This document shows, piece after piece, positions 23,705-31,320 of a DNA stretch of 64,000 nt. Positions within the stretch are counted from its first letter, which is position 1. Each line of letters begins with the position of its first letter. A program made the position numbers and the translations under genes. The notes below the pieces were generated by a model. The model saw only the letters and a list, made by a program, of their open reading frames with translations, was not told the DNA's origin and ran no database searches. Source of the DNA: Flavivirga algicola. Its GTDB lineage: Bacteria; Bacteroidota; Bacteroidia; Flavobacteriales; Flavobacteriaceae. The stretch spans positions 1 to 64,000 of the forward strand of contig NZ_JABBHF010000014.1 in the NCBI RefSeq assembly GCF_012910715.1. Reading direction: 5' to 3'.

Positions 23705-23918
23705 ATAACGATAAAATGAGTGTAGGCATAACAAAAAAATGTGCTTTATTTAAAAATAATCTATAAATCAATGATAATCAATCGAAAACATATCTTTTTA
23801 AAGGAGCAATACTGAACTTCCTTGAATTTAAAAGCACTTGTTTGGAGTACAGGGTAAACTGGTAACTTTTACCAAATCTATATGAGATAATTTACGGGTG
23901 CTTAACGTGTTTTAGGGC
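23705..23918. repeat. Gap with R1 palindrome at its end
   Basis: There is no ORF. The last part (23880-23960) is an R1 spacer: TTTACGGGTGCTTAACGTG, GGCTTACTCTTGG, then CCAGTTGAAATACTGG. The palindrome extends into the 3' end of the next gene. The sequence between 23705 and 23880 shows nothing recognisable. Confidence 0.5.
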
Positions 23919-24923
23919 TTACTCTTGGACGATACCAGTTGAAATACTGGTGCCAGTGGGAGTTTCATAATAATCAATCCAAGATTTTATTCTACCAACA
24001 AACATTTTTAAATAGTTTTCAGTCAAGAATATATTAGACCAATCAAACCTCTGTGCTTGTACTCCAAGATAAAATACAAAAACAGAAGCTCCTGCTTTTG
24101 GGATTAATTTAAGCTCCTTATCTGATAATTCTTTGATTTTTTGATAGCCCTTTAAAAAATTCTGAACTTTCAATTCGTATTGTTTTTTGTCTGATTCTAT
24201 AAAAAATAATTGTTTGCAAAAATATGCAACATCCAAAATCTGCCATCCATTTCCACAAAAGTCAAAGTCGAAAATCGTAATTTCATTTTCATTTGTAATT
24301 GCCATATTATCATACCAAATATCCATATGAACAACTCCATATTGAATGTTATCAAAATCTGAATTTTGAAAAGTCTCTCCAATCTCTTTTATGAATTTCA
24401 TTTCCGATAGTTTTTCAGAAAAGAATTGTTTTAAGTATTCGTAAGGCTGTTCTAAAAGTGATTTTTTACTATAGCAAATCCGGTCAATCTTTTTATTTAA
24501 AGTAAGTTTATGGATTTTTGCCATTAAAGAACCTATTTCATAACAAGTTTCTTTATTCATAAATCTAATTTTTCCACCTTTTGCAAATGAAAAAACCACG
24601 ACATATCTAATTCCTTCTGGTGCATTTATTTCTTGGATAAATTCTCCATTTCTATCTTTAATTGGAAAAGAAACACTTAAATTATTTTTACTTAATAAAT
24701 TTAAAAGTTCTATTTCTTCATTAATTTCAGATTTTAACCTCCAATTATGACTGTAAACTCTCAAAACATATTTCGTTTCGTTGTCCGAAAGAAAATAGGT
24801 ATGATTCATTCCTGTTCTAAATAATTTACAATCGTAATTCTTATCCAGTTCGTATCTGTCTTTTACAAATTCGCCTAATTCTTTTTCTGAAATTGTACTT
24901 GCTGTAACTGGAAATACTGTCAT
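23919..24923 (-). CDS. Aminoglycoside phosphotransferase-like (APH/HSK2-type) kinase
   Basis: This is a protein-kinase-like fold phosphotransferase. Motifs include KYVLRVYSH (ATP Lys), YGVVHMDIWYDNM (catalytic HxDxxxxN; the usual HGD is HMD) and ITIFDFDFCG (Mg-binding DFD). The start MTVFPVTASTI at 24923 is preferred to the frame opening at 24977. The last 14 residues (TPTGTSISTGIVQE) are translated from the R1 palindrome, so the original stop was lost or the cassette end was replaced. Antibiotic resistance is not shown: related kinases act on homoserine, choline or fructosamine. Confidence 0.85.
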   Translation of the reverse strand: MTVFPVTASTISEKELGEFVKDRYELDKNYDCKLFRTGMNHTYFLSDNETKYVLRVYSHNWRLKSEINEEIELLNLLSKNNLSVSFPIKDRNGEFIQEINAPEGIRYVVVFSFAKGGKIRFMNKETCYEIGSLMAKIHKLTLNKKIDRICYSKKSLLEQPYEYLKQFFSEKLSEMKFIKEIGETFQNSDFDNIQYGVVHMDIWYDNMAITNENEITIFDFDFCGNGWQILDVAYFCKQLFFIESDKKQYELKVQNFLKGYQKIKELSDKELKLIPKAGASVFVFYLGVQAQRFDWSNIFLTENYLKMFVGRIKSWIDYYETPTGTSISTGIVQE

Positions 24924-24984
24924 ATTTTCTAATTGTGAACGTAAAGGTATGTATTGTGCTATCCCATAGGTTAGCAAATACCAT

Positions 24985-25145
24985 ATTGAATGTTATGTTT
25001 AGTTTATTTGCCCAAAGCTAAGGGTTTTTCCTCTTGATCCTGCTGGCGGGGGTTAATTCATTTGAAATTATTTACGGATGCTTAACGTACTAGTTGTGGC
25101 TAGCCTTGGGCGGTACCAATTGTAAACTGGCACCAGCGGGAGCAT
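24985..25145. repeat. R1 spacer (copy at 25.0 kb)
   Basis: GGGTTTTTCCTCTTGATCC, CTGGCGGGGGTTAATTCATT, TTTACGGATGCTTAACGTAC, and a palindrome ACCAATTGTAAACTGG with CACCAGCGGG. After it, 25146-25388 has no ORF with support and may hold a decayed cassette. Confidence 0.6.
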
Positions 25146-25388
25146 ATTTTATAATTTTTTTAAAAGATATAAAAAGTATGCGCCATTACAAATATCAAGC
25201 TCAAACCCTACCATGACTTCATATAGGTTATTACAGCACGTTTTATCATTTTTAGAAAAATTCTGAGCATATTTAAAACTTCCCTCTAAGTCTCGATTTA
25301 AAATGAAGAACAGATAAAAACCAAAGATAGATAGAATTCAATTTACACTGCCCTAGAAAATGTGATATCAAAATACAAGCAGTTATAT

Positions 25389-26240
25389 TCAGAAATAAAA
25401 TGGATTAATCTCTACTAAATACCATTTGCTCTTTTCTTGAAGAAAATAGAATGTCATTAAACTTTTATCTGTTACTACTCTAACTTCTTGTTTAAGGCGT
25501 TTCTCAATATCTAAGAGTGCTTTATATTTTTTTAGCTCCTTATTAATAGATTCATTTTCTTGTTTTCGCTCATTTTCACTTTTTACATTGTCATCATCCA
25601 AATATTCCAATTCATTCTTTAACACGTTCAAATGTATTTCTTGTATACCATAGCAATGACCACTAATATTATCACTATTTATATAAATACCCTTTTTCTC
25701 TGTTCCCATTTCCCTCCAATTCCCATATATGATTGGAAAATTCTCTGAATTTGACAACTCTGAAATAAACCCTTGATAATTAGCTCTTTGAAAAAGACTA
25801 TCAATAGACGAATTATTATTGCAATAGTTGTATGTCCCATTGCCTTCTTCAACATTTCGAAATTGATATTCTGGGTGAACGAATTTGTTAGCTTTGGTTA
25901 AATCAGATTTTAAAAGATAAATAAACTCCTTAAACGATTCTAGAAAAGTTATGTTAGTTTGAGAAGGCTTAGATTTTACAGATGTTTGAGATCCAAAAAC
26001 CCAACCTAGCCTTTCATTGAAACTTATTTGATACCAGAGATCATTGTCACCACTTATTTTTCCTTCAGCTCCCTTTTTAACTATTTCACACCTGTAGCCC
26101 TCATTAAGTTTCATAATTACCGAGCCATTTACAGGCGCATCTCTAATACAAATATCCATGCCTTTAATTAATAAAAAGGTTTGACTATGTAAATGAGTTG
26201 TAAAATAAATGATTATTAATATTAACAAATTGTATTTCAT
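25389..26240 (-). CDS. Exported SH3-domain-like protein, 283 aa
   Basis: The signal peptide MKYNLLILIIIYFTTHLHSQ is followed by an SH3b-like module (ICIRDAPVNGSVIMKLNEGYRCEIVKKG, LWYQISFNERLGWVFGSQ), the IRDxPsxxxxVI..L..G and W..V.....GWV pattern. The remaining 200 residues are not recognised. They include a Glu/Lys-rich helix and a strand-rich end (LMTFYFLQEKSKWYLVEINPFYF). It is probably periplasmic. Its right boundary box (AACGGTGAGTATAAG at 26251) matches the type-R5 attC-like site. Confidence 0.7.
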   Translation of the reverse strand: MKYNLLILIIIYFTTHLHSQTFLLIKGMDICIRDAPVNGSVIMKLNEGYRCEIVKKGAEGKISGDNDLWYQISFNERLGWVFGSQTSVKSKPSQTNITFLESFKEFIYLLKSDLTKANKFVHPEYQFRNVEEGNGTYNYCNNNSSIDSLFQRANYQGFISELSNSENFPIIYGNWREMGTEKKGIYINSDNISGHCYGIQEIHLNVLKNELEYLDDDNVKSENERKQENESINKELKKYKALLDIEKRLKQEVRVVTDKSLMTFYFLQEKSKWYLVEINPFYF

Positions 26241-26249
26241 AATGTGCTT

Positions 26250-26434
26250 TAACGGTGAGTATAAGAAATATCAGGCTGTCGATTGGCATTGCATTTCGAA
26301 TCTATGCTAAGTCAAATATAAATATTTATCTTCTTAACCGTTAATGCCAAATTTTATATTTGGCGATCCCGCAAAAAATCCCAAACTATTAATAAACCTT
26401 TAAATCGCCCTATGCTTTTATACAGTGTTGTACC
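26250..26434. repeat. attC-like site (type R5, copy 2)
   Basis: AACGGTGAGTATAAGAAA begins at 26251 and TTTTATACAGTGTTGTACC ends at 26434. Both match the site at 9441-9641, and the loops share CCAAATTTTATATTTGGCGA. Ends pair as GTATAA with TTATAC. Confidence 0.62.
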
Positions 26435-26439
26435 TTTTT

Positions 26440-27129
26440 TTATTCAAAATAGTTATTAGTATAAATTTTAATTTCTTCTTCGCAGATAAAAACATCAGAA
26501 CCATAATCCTTAAGTAGTTCAAACAGATATTTGTATGGATTTAAGTTGTCATTTTGTCCTATTAGTTTCCATTGAAAGTAGTGAACAGGAAAGTATGATG
26601 TCGATAACCTATAAATTGGTTCGCTCAAGAATAAAGCTAAGCTATATTTTAATTCATTTCCTTTTTGTAGGATTTCATCATAAAGAATATCACTATAACT
26701 TTCCGTGATATCAATTAAAAATCCGACTTTTTTATAGTCAGTATGAAAATCTCCATTCTCAATTTTAATAGGTATTTTATATAAAGAACTTGTATCAATA
26801 TGATCAGAAAGTCTATCGATTGTTTTTCTGATATTTGAAACAGCAAGCTCTTTAAAATCAACAAACTCTTTATTTTTTAGAATTTTACTCTTTTTAAAAG
26901 CAATGATTTCATCCATTATTTCCTCAATCCCATTAACTTCAGAGAAGACATTAGCTAAATCTTTTTTGGGGATCTCCCAAAAGTCAAAAAGTACATCAAA
27001 ATCACAACTAATTTCATTTTGAAAATCAAGTGGTAGCTCAAGCAAGGTTCTAATTTCACTATGCCATTTTTTATGTCTTTTTTTAACTCTAGAGTTTAGA
27101 GATTCTCTCGTGTCATTTTTATTTAGCAT
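26440..27129 (-). CDS. Hypothetical protein, about 229 aa (cassette gene)
   Basis: The start MLNKNDTRESLNSRVKKRHKK at 27129 is preferred because the upstream frame to 27183 reads into the boundary repeat. The protein is a soluble, mostly helical unknown with basic N-terminus and segments ISCDFDVLFDFWEIPKKDL, FLIDITESYSDILYDEIL and YLFELLKDYGSDVFICEEEIK. No named motif is seen. Boxes GTGTTGTACC (26425-26434) and GATACAACAATG (27175-27186) flank it and are near-complements, so it is one cassette. Confidence 0.58.
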   Translation of the reverse strand: MLNKNDTRESLNSRVKKRHKKWHSEIRTLLELPLDFQNEISCDFDVLFDFWEIPKKDLANVFSEVNGIEEIMDEIIAFKKSKILKNKEFVDFKELAVSNIRKTIDRLSDHIDTSSLYKIPIKIENGDFHTDYKKVGFLIDITESYSDILYDEILQKGNELKYSLALFLSEPIYRLSTSYFPVHYFQWKLIGQNDNLNPYKYLFELLKDYGSDVFICEEEIKIYTNNYFE

Positions 27130-27174
27130 TATGTTTTTAAACCAGTTTTTTGAAATCAATTTTTTTGAAATGAG

Positions 27175-27478
27175 ATACAACAATGTAATATATGTGCCAG
27201 AACATTTATGTCCATTATATTTTCACAAATCTAAAGGATTTTTAATGGATTTAAAATTATCCTTTTCTAATTTGAAGCCCAATAATTCTTTAAGGGTTAC
27301 ATTTTAAGCCCCCTGGGGATTTTAATTAAAGTACGGAGGTAATTATTGGTTTTTCCTCTTCCGTCCAGCGGGCAGGGGGTTAATTCATTTTGAAATTATT
27401 TACGGGTACTTAACGTATTAGTAGGGCTTACTCTTAAGTGGTACCCGTTGCAAACTGGCACCTGTGGGGTTCGCTTTT
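27175..27478. repeat. R1 spacer, long form (copy 2)
   Basis: Nearly identical to 15665-15968 over about 300 bases, including CACAAATCTAAAGGATTTTT, TTTAATTAAAGTACGG and the end palindrome CCGTTGCAAACTGG. It terminates at the stop of the VOC lipoprotein gene. Confidence 0.75.
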
Positions 27479-27479
27479 T

Positions 27480-27974
27480 TTAATTCGGTGAATGAAGTCC
27501 GATTTTATTTCCCTCTGAGTCGTGAAATATAGAAAAATAACCACTCTCGTCTGCGTGAGGTGTTTTAGGAATAATTATTTTACCGCCATTTGCTTCTACT
27601 TTATCAAGAATAGTTTGCAAATTATCTCCTCCATTTAGGTAAATAGTAACTCCGCTAGCAGAAGGTTCGTAACCTTCTCCCTTCATTATTACTCCTGTTA
27701 CCATTTGGTCTTGGTATGGAAATAGTCCCATTTCCATTCCTGGGAAATCTAATCTTTCAATTTCTACTCCTAAAATTTCTTTGTAAAAGTTAATAGCTCG
27801 TGAGATATCCGTTGCTGGAATCTCAAATATTGATATAAAACTGTTCATATTATTATCGTTTTTAATTCTTGTTTCTTTAGTAGGATTTAATTTAGAAGTA
27901 GAAGTCCCTTTGTTTTTACAGGATAAAATGCCAAAGGTCAAGGCAATAATTGTGATAAGTGTAGTGTCTTTCAT
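27480..27974 (-). CDS. VOC-family lipoprotein (glyoxalase-like), 164 aa
   Basis: The N-terminus MKDTTLITIIALTFGILSCK has a lipobox (ILSC) followed by a Ser/Thr/Asn linker. The VOC domain covers about 42-163: FISIFEIPATDISRAINFYK, FPYQDQMVTGVIMKGEG, VTIYLNGGDNLQTILDKVEANGGK, and GYFSIFHDSEGNKIGLHS. It resembles YybH/PhnB-related VOC proteins with few metal ligands. A lipoprotein signal on a VOC domain is uncommon. An AraC regulator lies upstream on the same strand (75-base gap), mirroring the VOC/AraC pair at 20629-21886. Confidence 0.8.
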   Translation of the reverse strand: MKDTTLITIIALTFGILSCKNKGTSTSKLNPTKETRIKNDNNMNSFISIFEIPATDISRAINFYKEILGVEIERLDFPGMEMGLFPYQDQMVTGVIMKGEGYEPSASGVTIYLNGGDNLQTILDKVEANGGKIIIPKTPHADESGYFSIFHDSEGNKIGLHSPN

Positions 27975-28049
27975 TTTCCGTTTGTGATTTACAGGACAAA
28001 ATTAGCTGTAGAAAATCGCTTGAAATTGTAAAAATGCGACACTCTTAAA

Positions 28050-28865
28050 CTATTTGTAAAAAAGGGCAGAGAGGGCCAAGTTTTCGTGAGTAAGAAACTC
28101 TTTGGGATTTATTCCCGTAAATTCTTTAAAGTCTTTTATGAAGTGTGCTTGGTCAAAATATTCACTTTTATAGGCAATATCGGTCAGGTTTTCTGACTTT
28201 GGGTCGAGCAACATCTTTAAAGCGGTTTGTAAGCGAATTACCTTTCCTAATTGTTTAGGACTTACTCCAATTTGCTTTTTGAAGTTTCTTTCGAGTTGTC
28301 TTCGTTTCGACAAGTCATCTTTAAGGATTGAATTTATAGAGACACTTCCATTTGTGGATAGAAGGGAATCAACCGTATTTTTTACAATTCTATTAATCGT
28401 CTTTTCGTCATTAAGCCTTTCCAAAAGAAATTCTTCGACGATGCTTATCCGTTGTTCCGTATTTTCGGCTTTTACGATTTTTTGTTTCAAATCATCTGCG
28501 TTTTCTACTCCAAAAAGCTGGTCTATGGGTGTTTCTGTGTTTACCAAATTATTGATTGGTTCGGTAACAAAATTGGCAAACCCATAAGGATAAAATCGGA
28601 TAGCAAATGTTTTAACAAATCCTGTTGGCTCAATGTAAAAAGGCTCAATTGTTTGTCCGAGTACCATTTCACGGGGTTGAAGTATAAATTCATTTTCGGA
28701 TGTGTAGCGTTTTATGTCATCTCCGAGAATAAACGCCATTTCAATACAGCCATCAGGCACTATTCGTTGTTTTTGCGGTTCAGACTGTTTAGGCACTTCC
28801 AAAGTCCAATAGCAACTAACAAGTGATTTTAAGTCAATATGTGGTTCGTATGTTTGGTAGTCCAT
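28050..28865 (-). CDS. AraC-family transcriptional regulator, 271 aa
   Basis: The N-terminal DUF6597-like domain (YEPHIDLKSLVSCYWTLEVP, RIVPDGCIEMAFILGD, FAIRFYPYGFANFV) precedes a C-terminal AraC helix-turn-helix (SKRRQLERNFKKQIGVSPKQL, DPKSENLTDIAYKSEYFDQAHFIKDFKEFTGINPKEF). It is in the same family as the regulator at 21086 but distant in sequence. The VOC lipoprotein follows 75 bases downstream, so it is probably its target. The pair forms one cassette bounded on the right by ACTGGCAAC. Confidence 0.9.
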   Translation of the reverse strand: MDYQTYEPHIDLKSLVSCYWTLEVPKQSEPQKQRIVPDGCIEMAFILGDDIKRYTSENEFILQPREMVLGQTIEPFYIEPTGFVKTFAIRFYPYGFANFVTEPINNLVNTETPIDQLFGVENADDLKQKIVKAENTEQRISIVEEFLLERLNDEKTINRIVKNTVDSLLSTNGSVSINSILKDDLSKRRQLERNFKKQIGVSPKQLGKVIRLQTALKMLLDPKSENLTDIAYKSEYFDQAHFIKDFKEFTGINPKEFLTHENLALSALFYK

Positions 28866-28892
28866 TATTGTTCGGTGGTTTTTCTGAGTATT

Positions 28893-29030
28893 ACTGGCAA
28901 CTGTTCATATAAGAATAATGCGGTTTTGTGTCCGAGGATTTTCCGTAGGAAAATCGGTGTGACCAAATACGCACTAACTCTTAATTAAGTATAAAACTAA
29001 GCATTATTTTATACAATGTTAGCCACTGGC
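28893..29030. repeat. attC-like site (type R2, copy 2), with extrahelical G
   Basis: TATAAGAATAATGC (28908-28921) pairs with GCATTATTTTATA (29001-29013), leaving one extrahelical G in the left arm and no other mismatch. The left box is ACTGGCAAC (28893-28901), the right box GTTAGCCAC (29018-29026). The latter is the exact complement of GTGGCTAAC at 29592-29600 across the MOSC gene. The loop is about 80 nt and closely resembles 12640-12720. Confidence 0.75.
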
Positions 29031-29033
29031 TTT

Positions 29034-29579
29034 TTATACTCTATCTAATTTCACATAAGGCTTTTTAGGTAATTCAACTTTGATTTCATCGCCAATTTTC
29101 ACTGCCCCTCCTTCCAAAACGATTCCCATAATTCCTGCTTTTCTTATTAGATTTCCATTTTCATCCTTATCCAAAACGGCTTTCATTAATCCTTGCTTAA
29201 GAGAATCGAGTTGTTTGCAAGGATTTCTTAATCCAGTAATCATTATTTTGGCTTTCTCTCCTATACTTAATACTGCATCCTTTGGAAGTTTAAGTAACTC
29301 TATCCCTTTAGTGGTTATGTTTTCACCAATTTGTCCATCTTGTATGTCAAATCCTTTTTCTTTTAATTCATCAAAAAGTTCGGAATGAATTAAATGAACT
29401 TGTCTTAAGTTCGGTTGAGTTGGGTCATGCGCGACTCTTGAACGATGCTTAACCGTTTTTCCCAAATGTGCATCGCCATCTACGCCTAATCCTTTAAGTA
29501 GTAATATTTTTTCGCAATTGTATTTACTAAAAGTATGAGAACTACTTTTACTTACTGATTTTACAATTGCTTTGTTCAT
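29034..29579 (-). CDS. MOSC-domain protein, 181 aa
   Basis: MOSC domains bind molybdenum cofactor or transfer sulfur. The family pattern is seen in DGDAHLGKTVKHRSRVAHDP, IHSELFDELKEKGFDIQDGQIGENITTKGIELLKLPKDAVLSIG (described in part), and the Cys motif LRNPCKQLDSLKQGLMK (C at about residue 118). Length fits the stand-alone MOSC group. It is a single-gene cassette between perfect complements GTTAGCCAC (29018) and GTGGCTAAC (29592). Whether it takes part in cofactor metabolism or in detoxifying N-hydroxylated compounds cannot be said. Confidence 0.88.
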   Translation of the reverse strand: MNKAIVKSVSKSSSHTFSKYNCEKILLLKGLGVDGDAHLGKTVKHRSRVAHDPTQPNLRQVHLIHSELFDELKEKGFDIQDGQIGENITTKGIELLKLPKDAVLSIGEKAKIMITGLRNPCKQLDSLKQGLMKAVLDKDENGNLIRKAGIMGIVLEGGAVKIGDEIKVELPKKPYVKLDRV

Positions 29580-29591
29580 TTTTTTTAGCTT

Positions 29592-29723
29592 GTGGCTAAC
29601 GTGTTTGCGTATGATTTGTGCGACTTAGAATCCGTAGGATTTTCAGAAGCATCAAATCGTTTTTTAAATATATACATTTTAATTGAAGTAGGAACGCAGC
29701 ATTAATTATACGGTGTTGGCAAA
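29592..29723. repeat. attC-like site (MOSC / GNAT boundary)
   Basis: GTGGCTAAC (29592-29600) is followed by GCGTATGATTTGTGCG, which pairs imperfectly with CGCAGCATTAATTATACG. The right box GTTGGCAAA (29715-29723) is the exact complement of TTTGCCAAC at 30250-30258 across the GNAT gene. Confidence 0.7.
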
Positions 29724-29733
29724 TCATTTTTAT

Positions 29734-30234
29734 TCAGTTACTAACATTTTTTTCCATTTTATAATCCTCAATAGAATATCCATTGGGAAATGAGTTTATA
29801 ATAGATTCTACTATTTTAAATTCATTTTTCAGGTAAATGTTAATTGTATTCTGATTTTGACGATTAACAATTAATTCAATTCTTTCAATTCCGTTTTCCA
29901 TTGCAAATCTGTTTACATATCTTAACGCAGTTTTTCCGATTTTTATCCCACGAAATGATTTTAAAATATATAGTTTGCTCAAAATCAGTTTTTTAATCAT
30001 CTTTTGAATCCCTAAATAACCAGCATTTTTAGTGTCATAATTTAAGAGAAAGTAGCTGAAATTTTCATTCTTAATTTGATTTTCAATTGCATTAACTGAT
30101 TGAAATTTCGTTAAGAAATAATCGGTATGCTCAGCTGGAATTATTGGGTCATAAACTTCATGTAAAATTTCTTTTGCCAATTTTTCGATGATTTTAAAAT
30201 CAGTTGTATTATCAGCTTTCTTAATTTCGATCAT
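29734..30234 (-). CDS. GNAT-family N-acetyltransferase, about 166 aa
   Basis: The preferred start is MIEIKKADNTTDFKIIEKLAK at 30234. The longer frame to 30309 reads through the attC-like site. Motif A is LYILKSFRGIKIGKTALRYVNRFA (RGIKIGKTAL as acetyl-CoA loop) and motif B RQNQNTINIYLKNEFK. The acceptor is unknown. It is a clean single-gene cassette between GTTGGCAAA (29715) and TTTGCCAAC (30250). It differs in sequence from the GNAT at 14198. Confidence 0.85.
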   Translation of the reverse strand: MIEIKKADNTTDFKIIEKLAKEILHEVYDPIIPAEHTDYFLTKFQSVNAIENQIKNENFSYFLLNYDTKNAGYLGIQKMIKKLILSKLYILKSFRGIKIGKTALRYVNRFAMENGIERIELIVNRQNQNTINIYLKNEFKIVESIINSFPNGYSIEDYKMEKNVSN

Positions 30235-30250
30235 AAGTCTGTTAAAATGT

Positions 30251-30322
30251 TTGCCAACGTCTCTTGTATGTTGCGTTTGCCTGCCGAAGGCGGCATATGC
30301 AATATACAAATTGTTGTGCTTA
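30251..30322. repeat. attC-like site (type R3, copy 2)
   Basis: TTGTATGTTGC (30264-30274) pairs with GCAATATACAA (30299-30309), 11 positions with one wobble. Outer boxes are TTTGCCAAC (from 30250) and GTTGTGC (30313-30319). The inner hairpin is GCCTGCCGAAGGCGGC. A very similar unit lies at 17251-17321. Confidence 0.72.
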
Positions 30323-30680
30323 GTGTTTTTTATTCGCTCCTAATTTCAGAGTGACGACCAAGAATTTGAGTTGATCACATATAAGATGCCGAGCAAGTTA
30401 TATAGTGTTTAATTGTTGGTAATTCCGAAGGATCATCAACAATTAAAGACTTCAAAACAACCATTATGAGATAATTAAAAAAATAAATATTAACTTTGAA
30501 GCACTGGTCTAGTGCTTTTCTTAGGATACTTTGTTGTGGGTAGTTTTTATTCGCTTTATTTCTTTTTTCAACTCTTTTATTCTATCCATTTTCTCAAAAG
30601 TTCGTCAAACGACATATTTCAAATTTAATTCACGATGCATTTATTAATTTTCTTTGTAGATCTTGTTGATCTACTGTAAT
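30323..30680. repeat. ORF-less segment between attC-like sites (types R3 tail and R4)
   Basis: No credible ORF. 30323-30400 repeats 17322-17400 almost exactly. 30405-30545 contains the R4 block shared with 14930-15104: CATTATGAGATAATTAAAAA, AAGCACT/AGTGCTT hairpin and TTTGTTGTGGGTAG. A short remainder to 30680 shows nothing recognisable. Confidence 0.55.
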
Positions 30681-31112
30681 TCATTCTTTTTTATTAATTA
30701 TCATCTCAATTGAAGATAAATCCCTTTGATAATTATCTGATAGAATTATGATATTATAATCCGTTAAGTCAATAGAAAAACGACCCTTCAATTCCAGCAA
30801 AGAACTAGAAATCGATATTTTTTTTATAACATCTCCTACTTTCACTTTTAAAGTATATTGTACATCAGAAAAATAATTCCTGTTTGGATCTTCAGGGGGC
30901 GCATCGTATCCCCATTCTTCTATCCAATCAGTAATTTCTACTTCTATTAAATCATCTTTATTACCAATTGTTAAAATTTCATCCATAGACAGTACAAATG
31001 CTTTTCCAAATTTCGCTTGTCCCTTTTTTAACTGAACTTTTTTCGTAAATTCTTGAGAACGAATACACAATGATGTAAAAAATACTATTGTAAATATTAC
31101 TGCTTTTTTCAT
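30681..31112 (-). CDS. Exported hypothetical protein, 143 aa
   Basis: The signal peptide MKKAVIFTIVFFTSLCIRSQ precedes a strand-rich domain (VQLKKGQAKFGKAFVLSMDEILTIGNKDDLIEVEI, YTLKVKVGDVIKKISISSSLLEL). It is probably periplasmic or outer-membrane associated. I do not recognise the family. It lies between R4-type boundary repeats and is likely one cassette, although its box pair is degenerate (GTTGTGGGTAG against AGCAAAC). Confidence 0.55.
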   Translation of the reverse strand: MKKAVIFTIVFFTSLCIRSQEFTKKVQLKKGQAKFGKAFVLSMDEILTIGNKDDLIEVEITDWIEEWGYDAPPEDPNRNYFSDVQYTLKVKVGDVIKKISISSSLLELKGRFSIDLTDYNIIILSDNYQRDLSSIEMIINKKE

Positions 31113-31134
31113 TAATATATTTTATTGTGTTTAA

Positions 31135-31312
31135 CTTTTATAGCAAACGTAATTATAGAATAATATTTGTATTACACTGTTTTCCGTGAAAAAACTGTTA
31201 GAGTCGCTATTCGGAACTGATTAGTAATTACAGGGAATGGTCTGTATACGGGTAGTAGCTTTGAAGAACTGGGCTAGTGCTTTTCATTAGGACATTTTGT
31301 TGTGTGTAGTAC
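31135..31312. repeat. attC-like boundary with R4 tail
   Basis: AGCAAACGTAATTATAG near 31142 opens the segment. It contains CACTGTTTTCCGTGAAAA (also at 14951) and ends with AAGAACTGGGCTAGTGCTT and ATTTTGTTGTGTGTAG. The arms are less regular than in the other sites. Confidence 0.45.
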
Positions 31313-31320
31313 ATTTTTTA

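Noticed and set aside
23919-24923. Calling the APH-like gene an aminoglycoside resistance determinant.
   Set aside because: The HGD motif is HMD and the family includes homoserine, choline and fructosamine kinases. Nothing shows the substrate.
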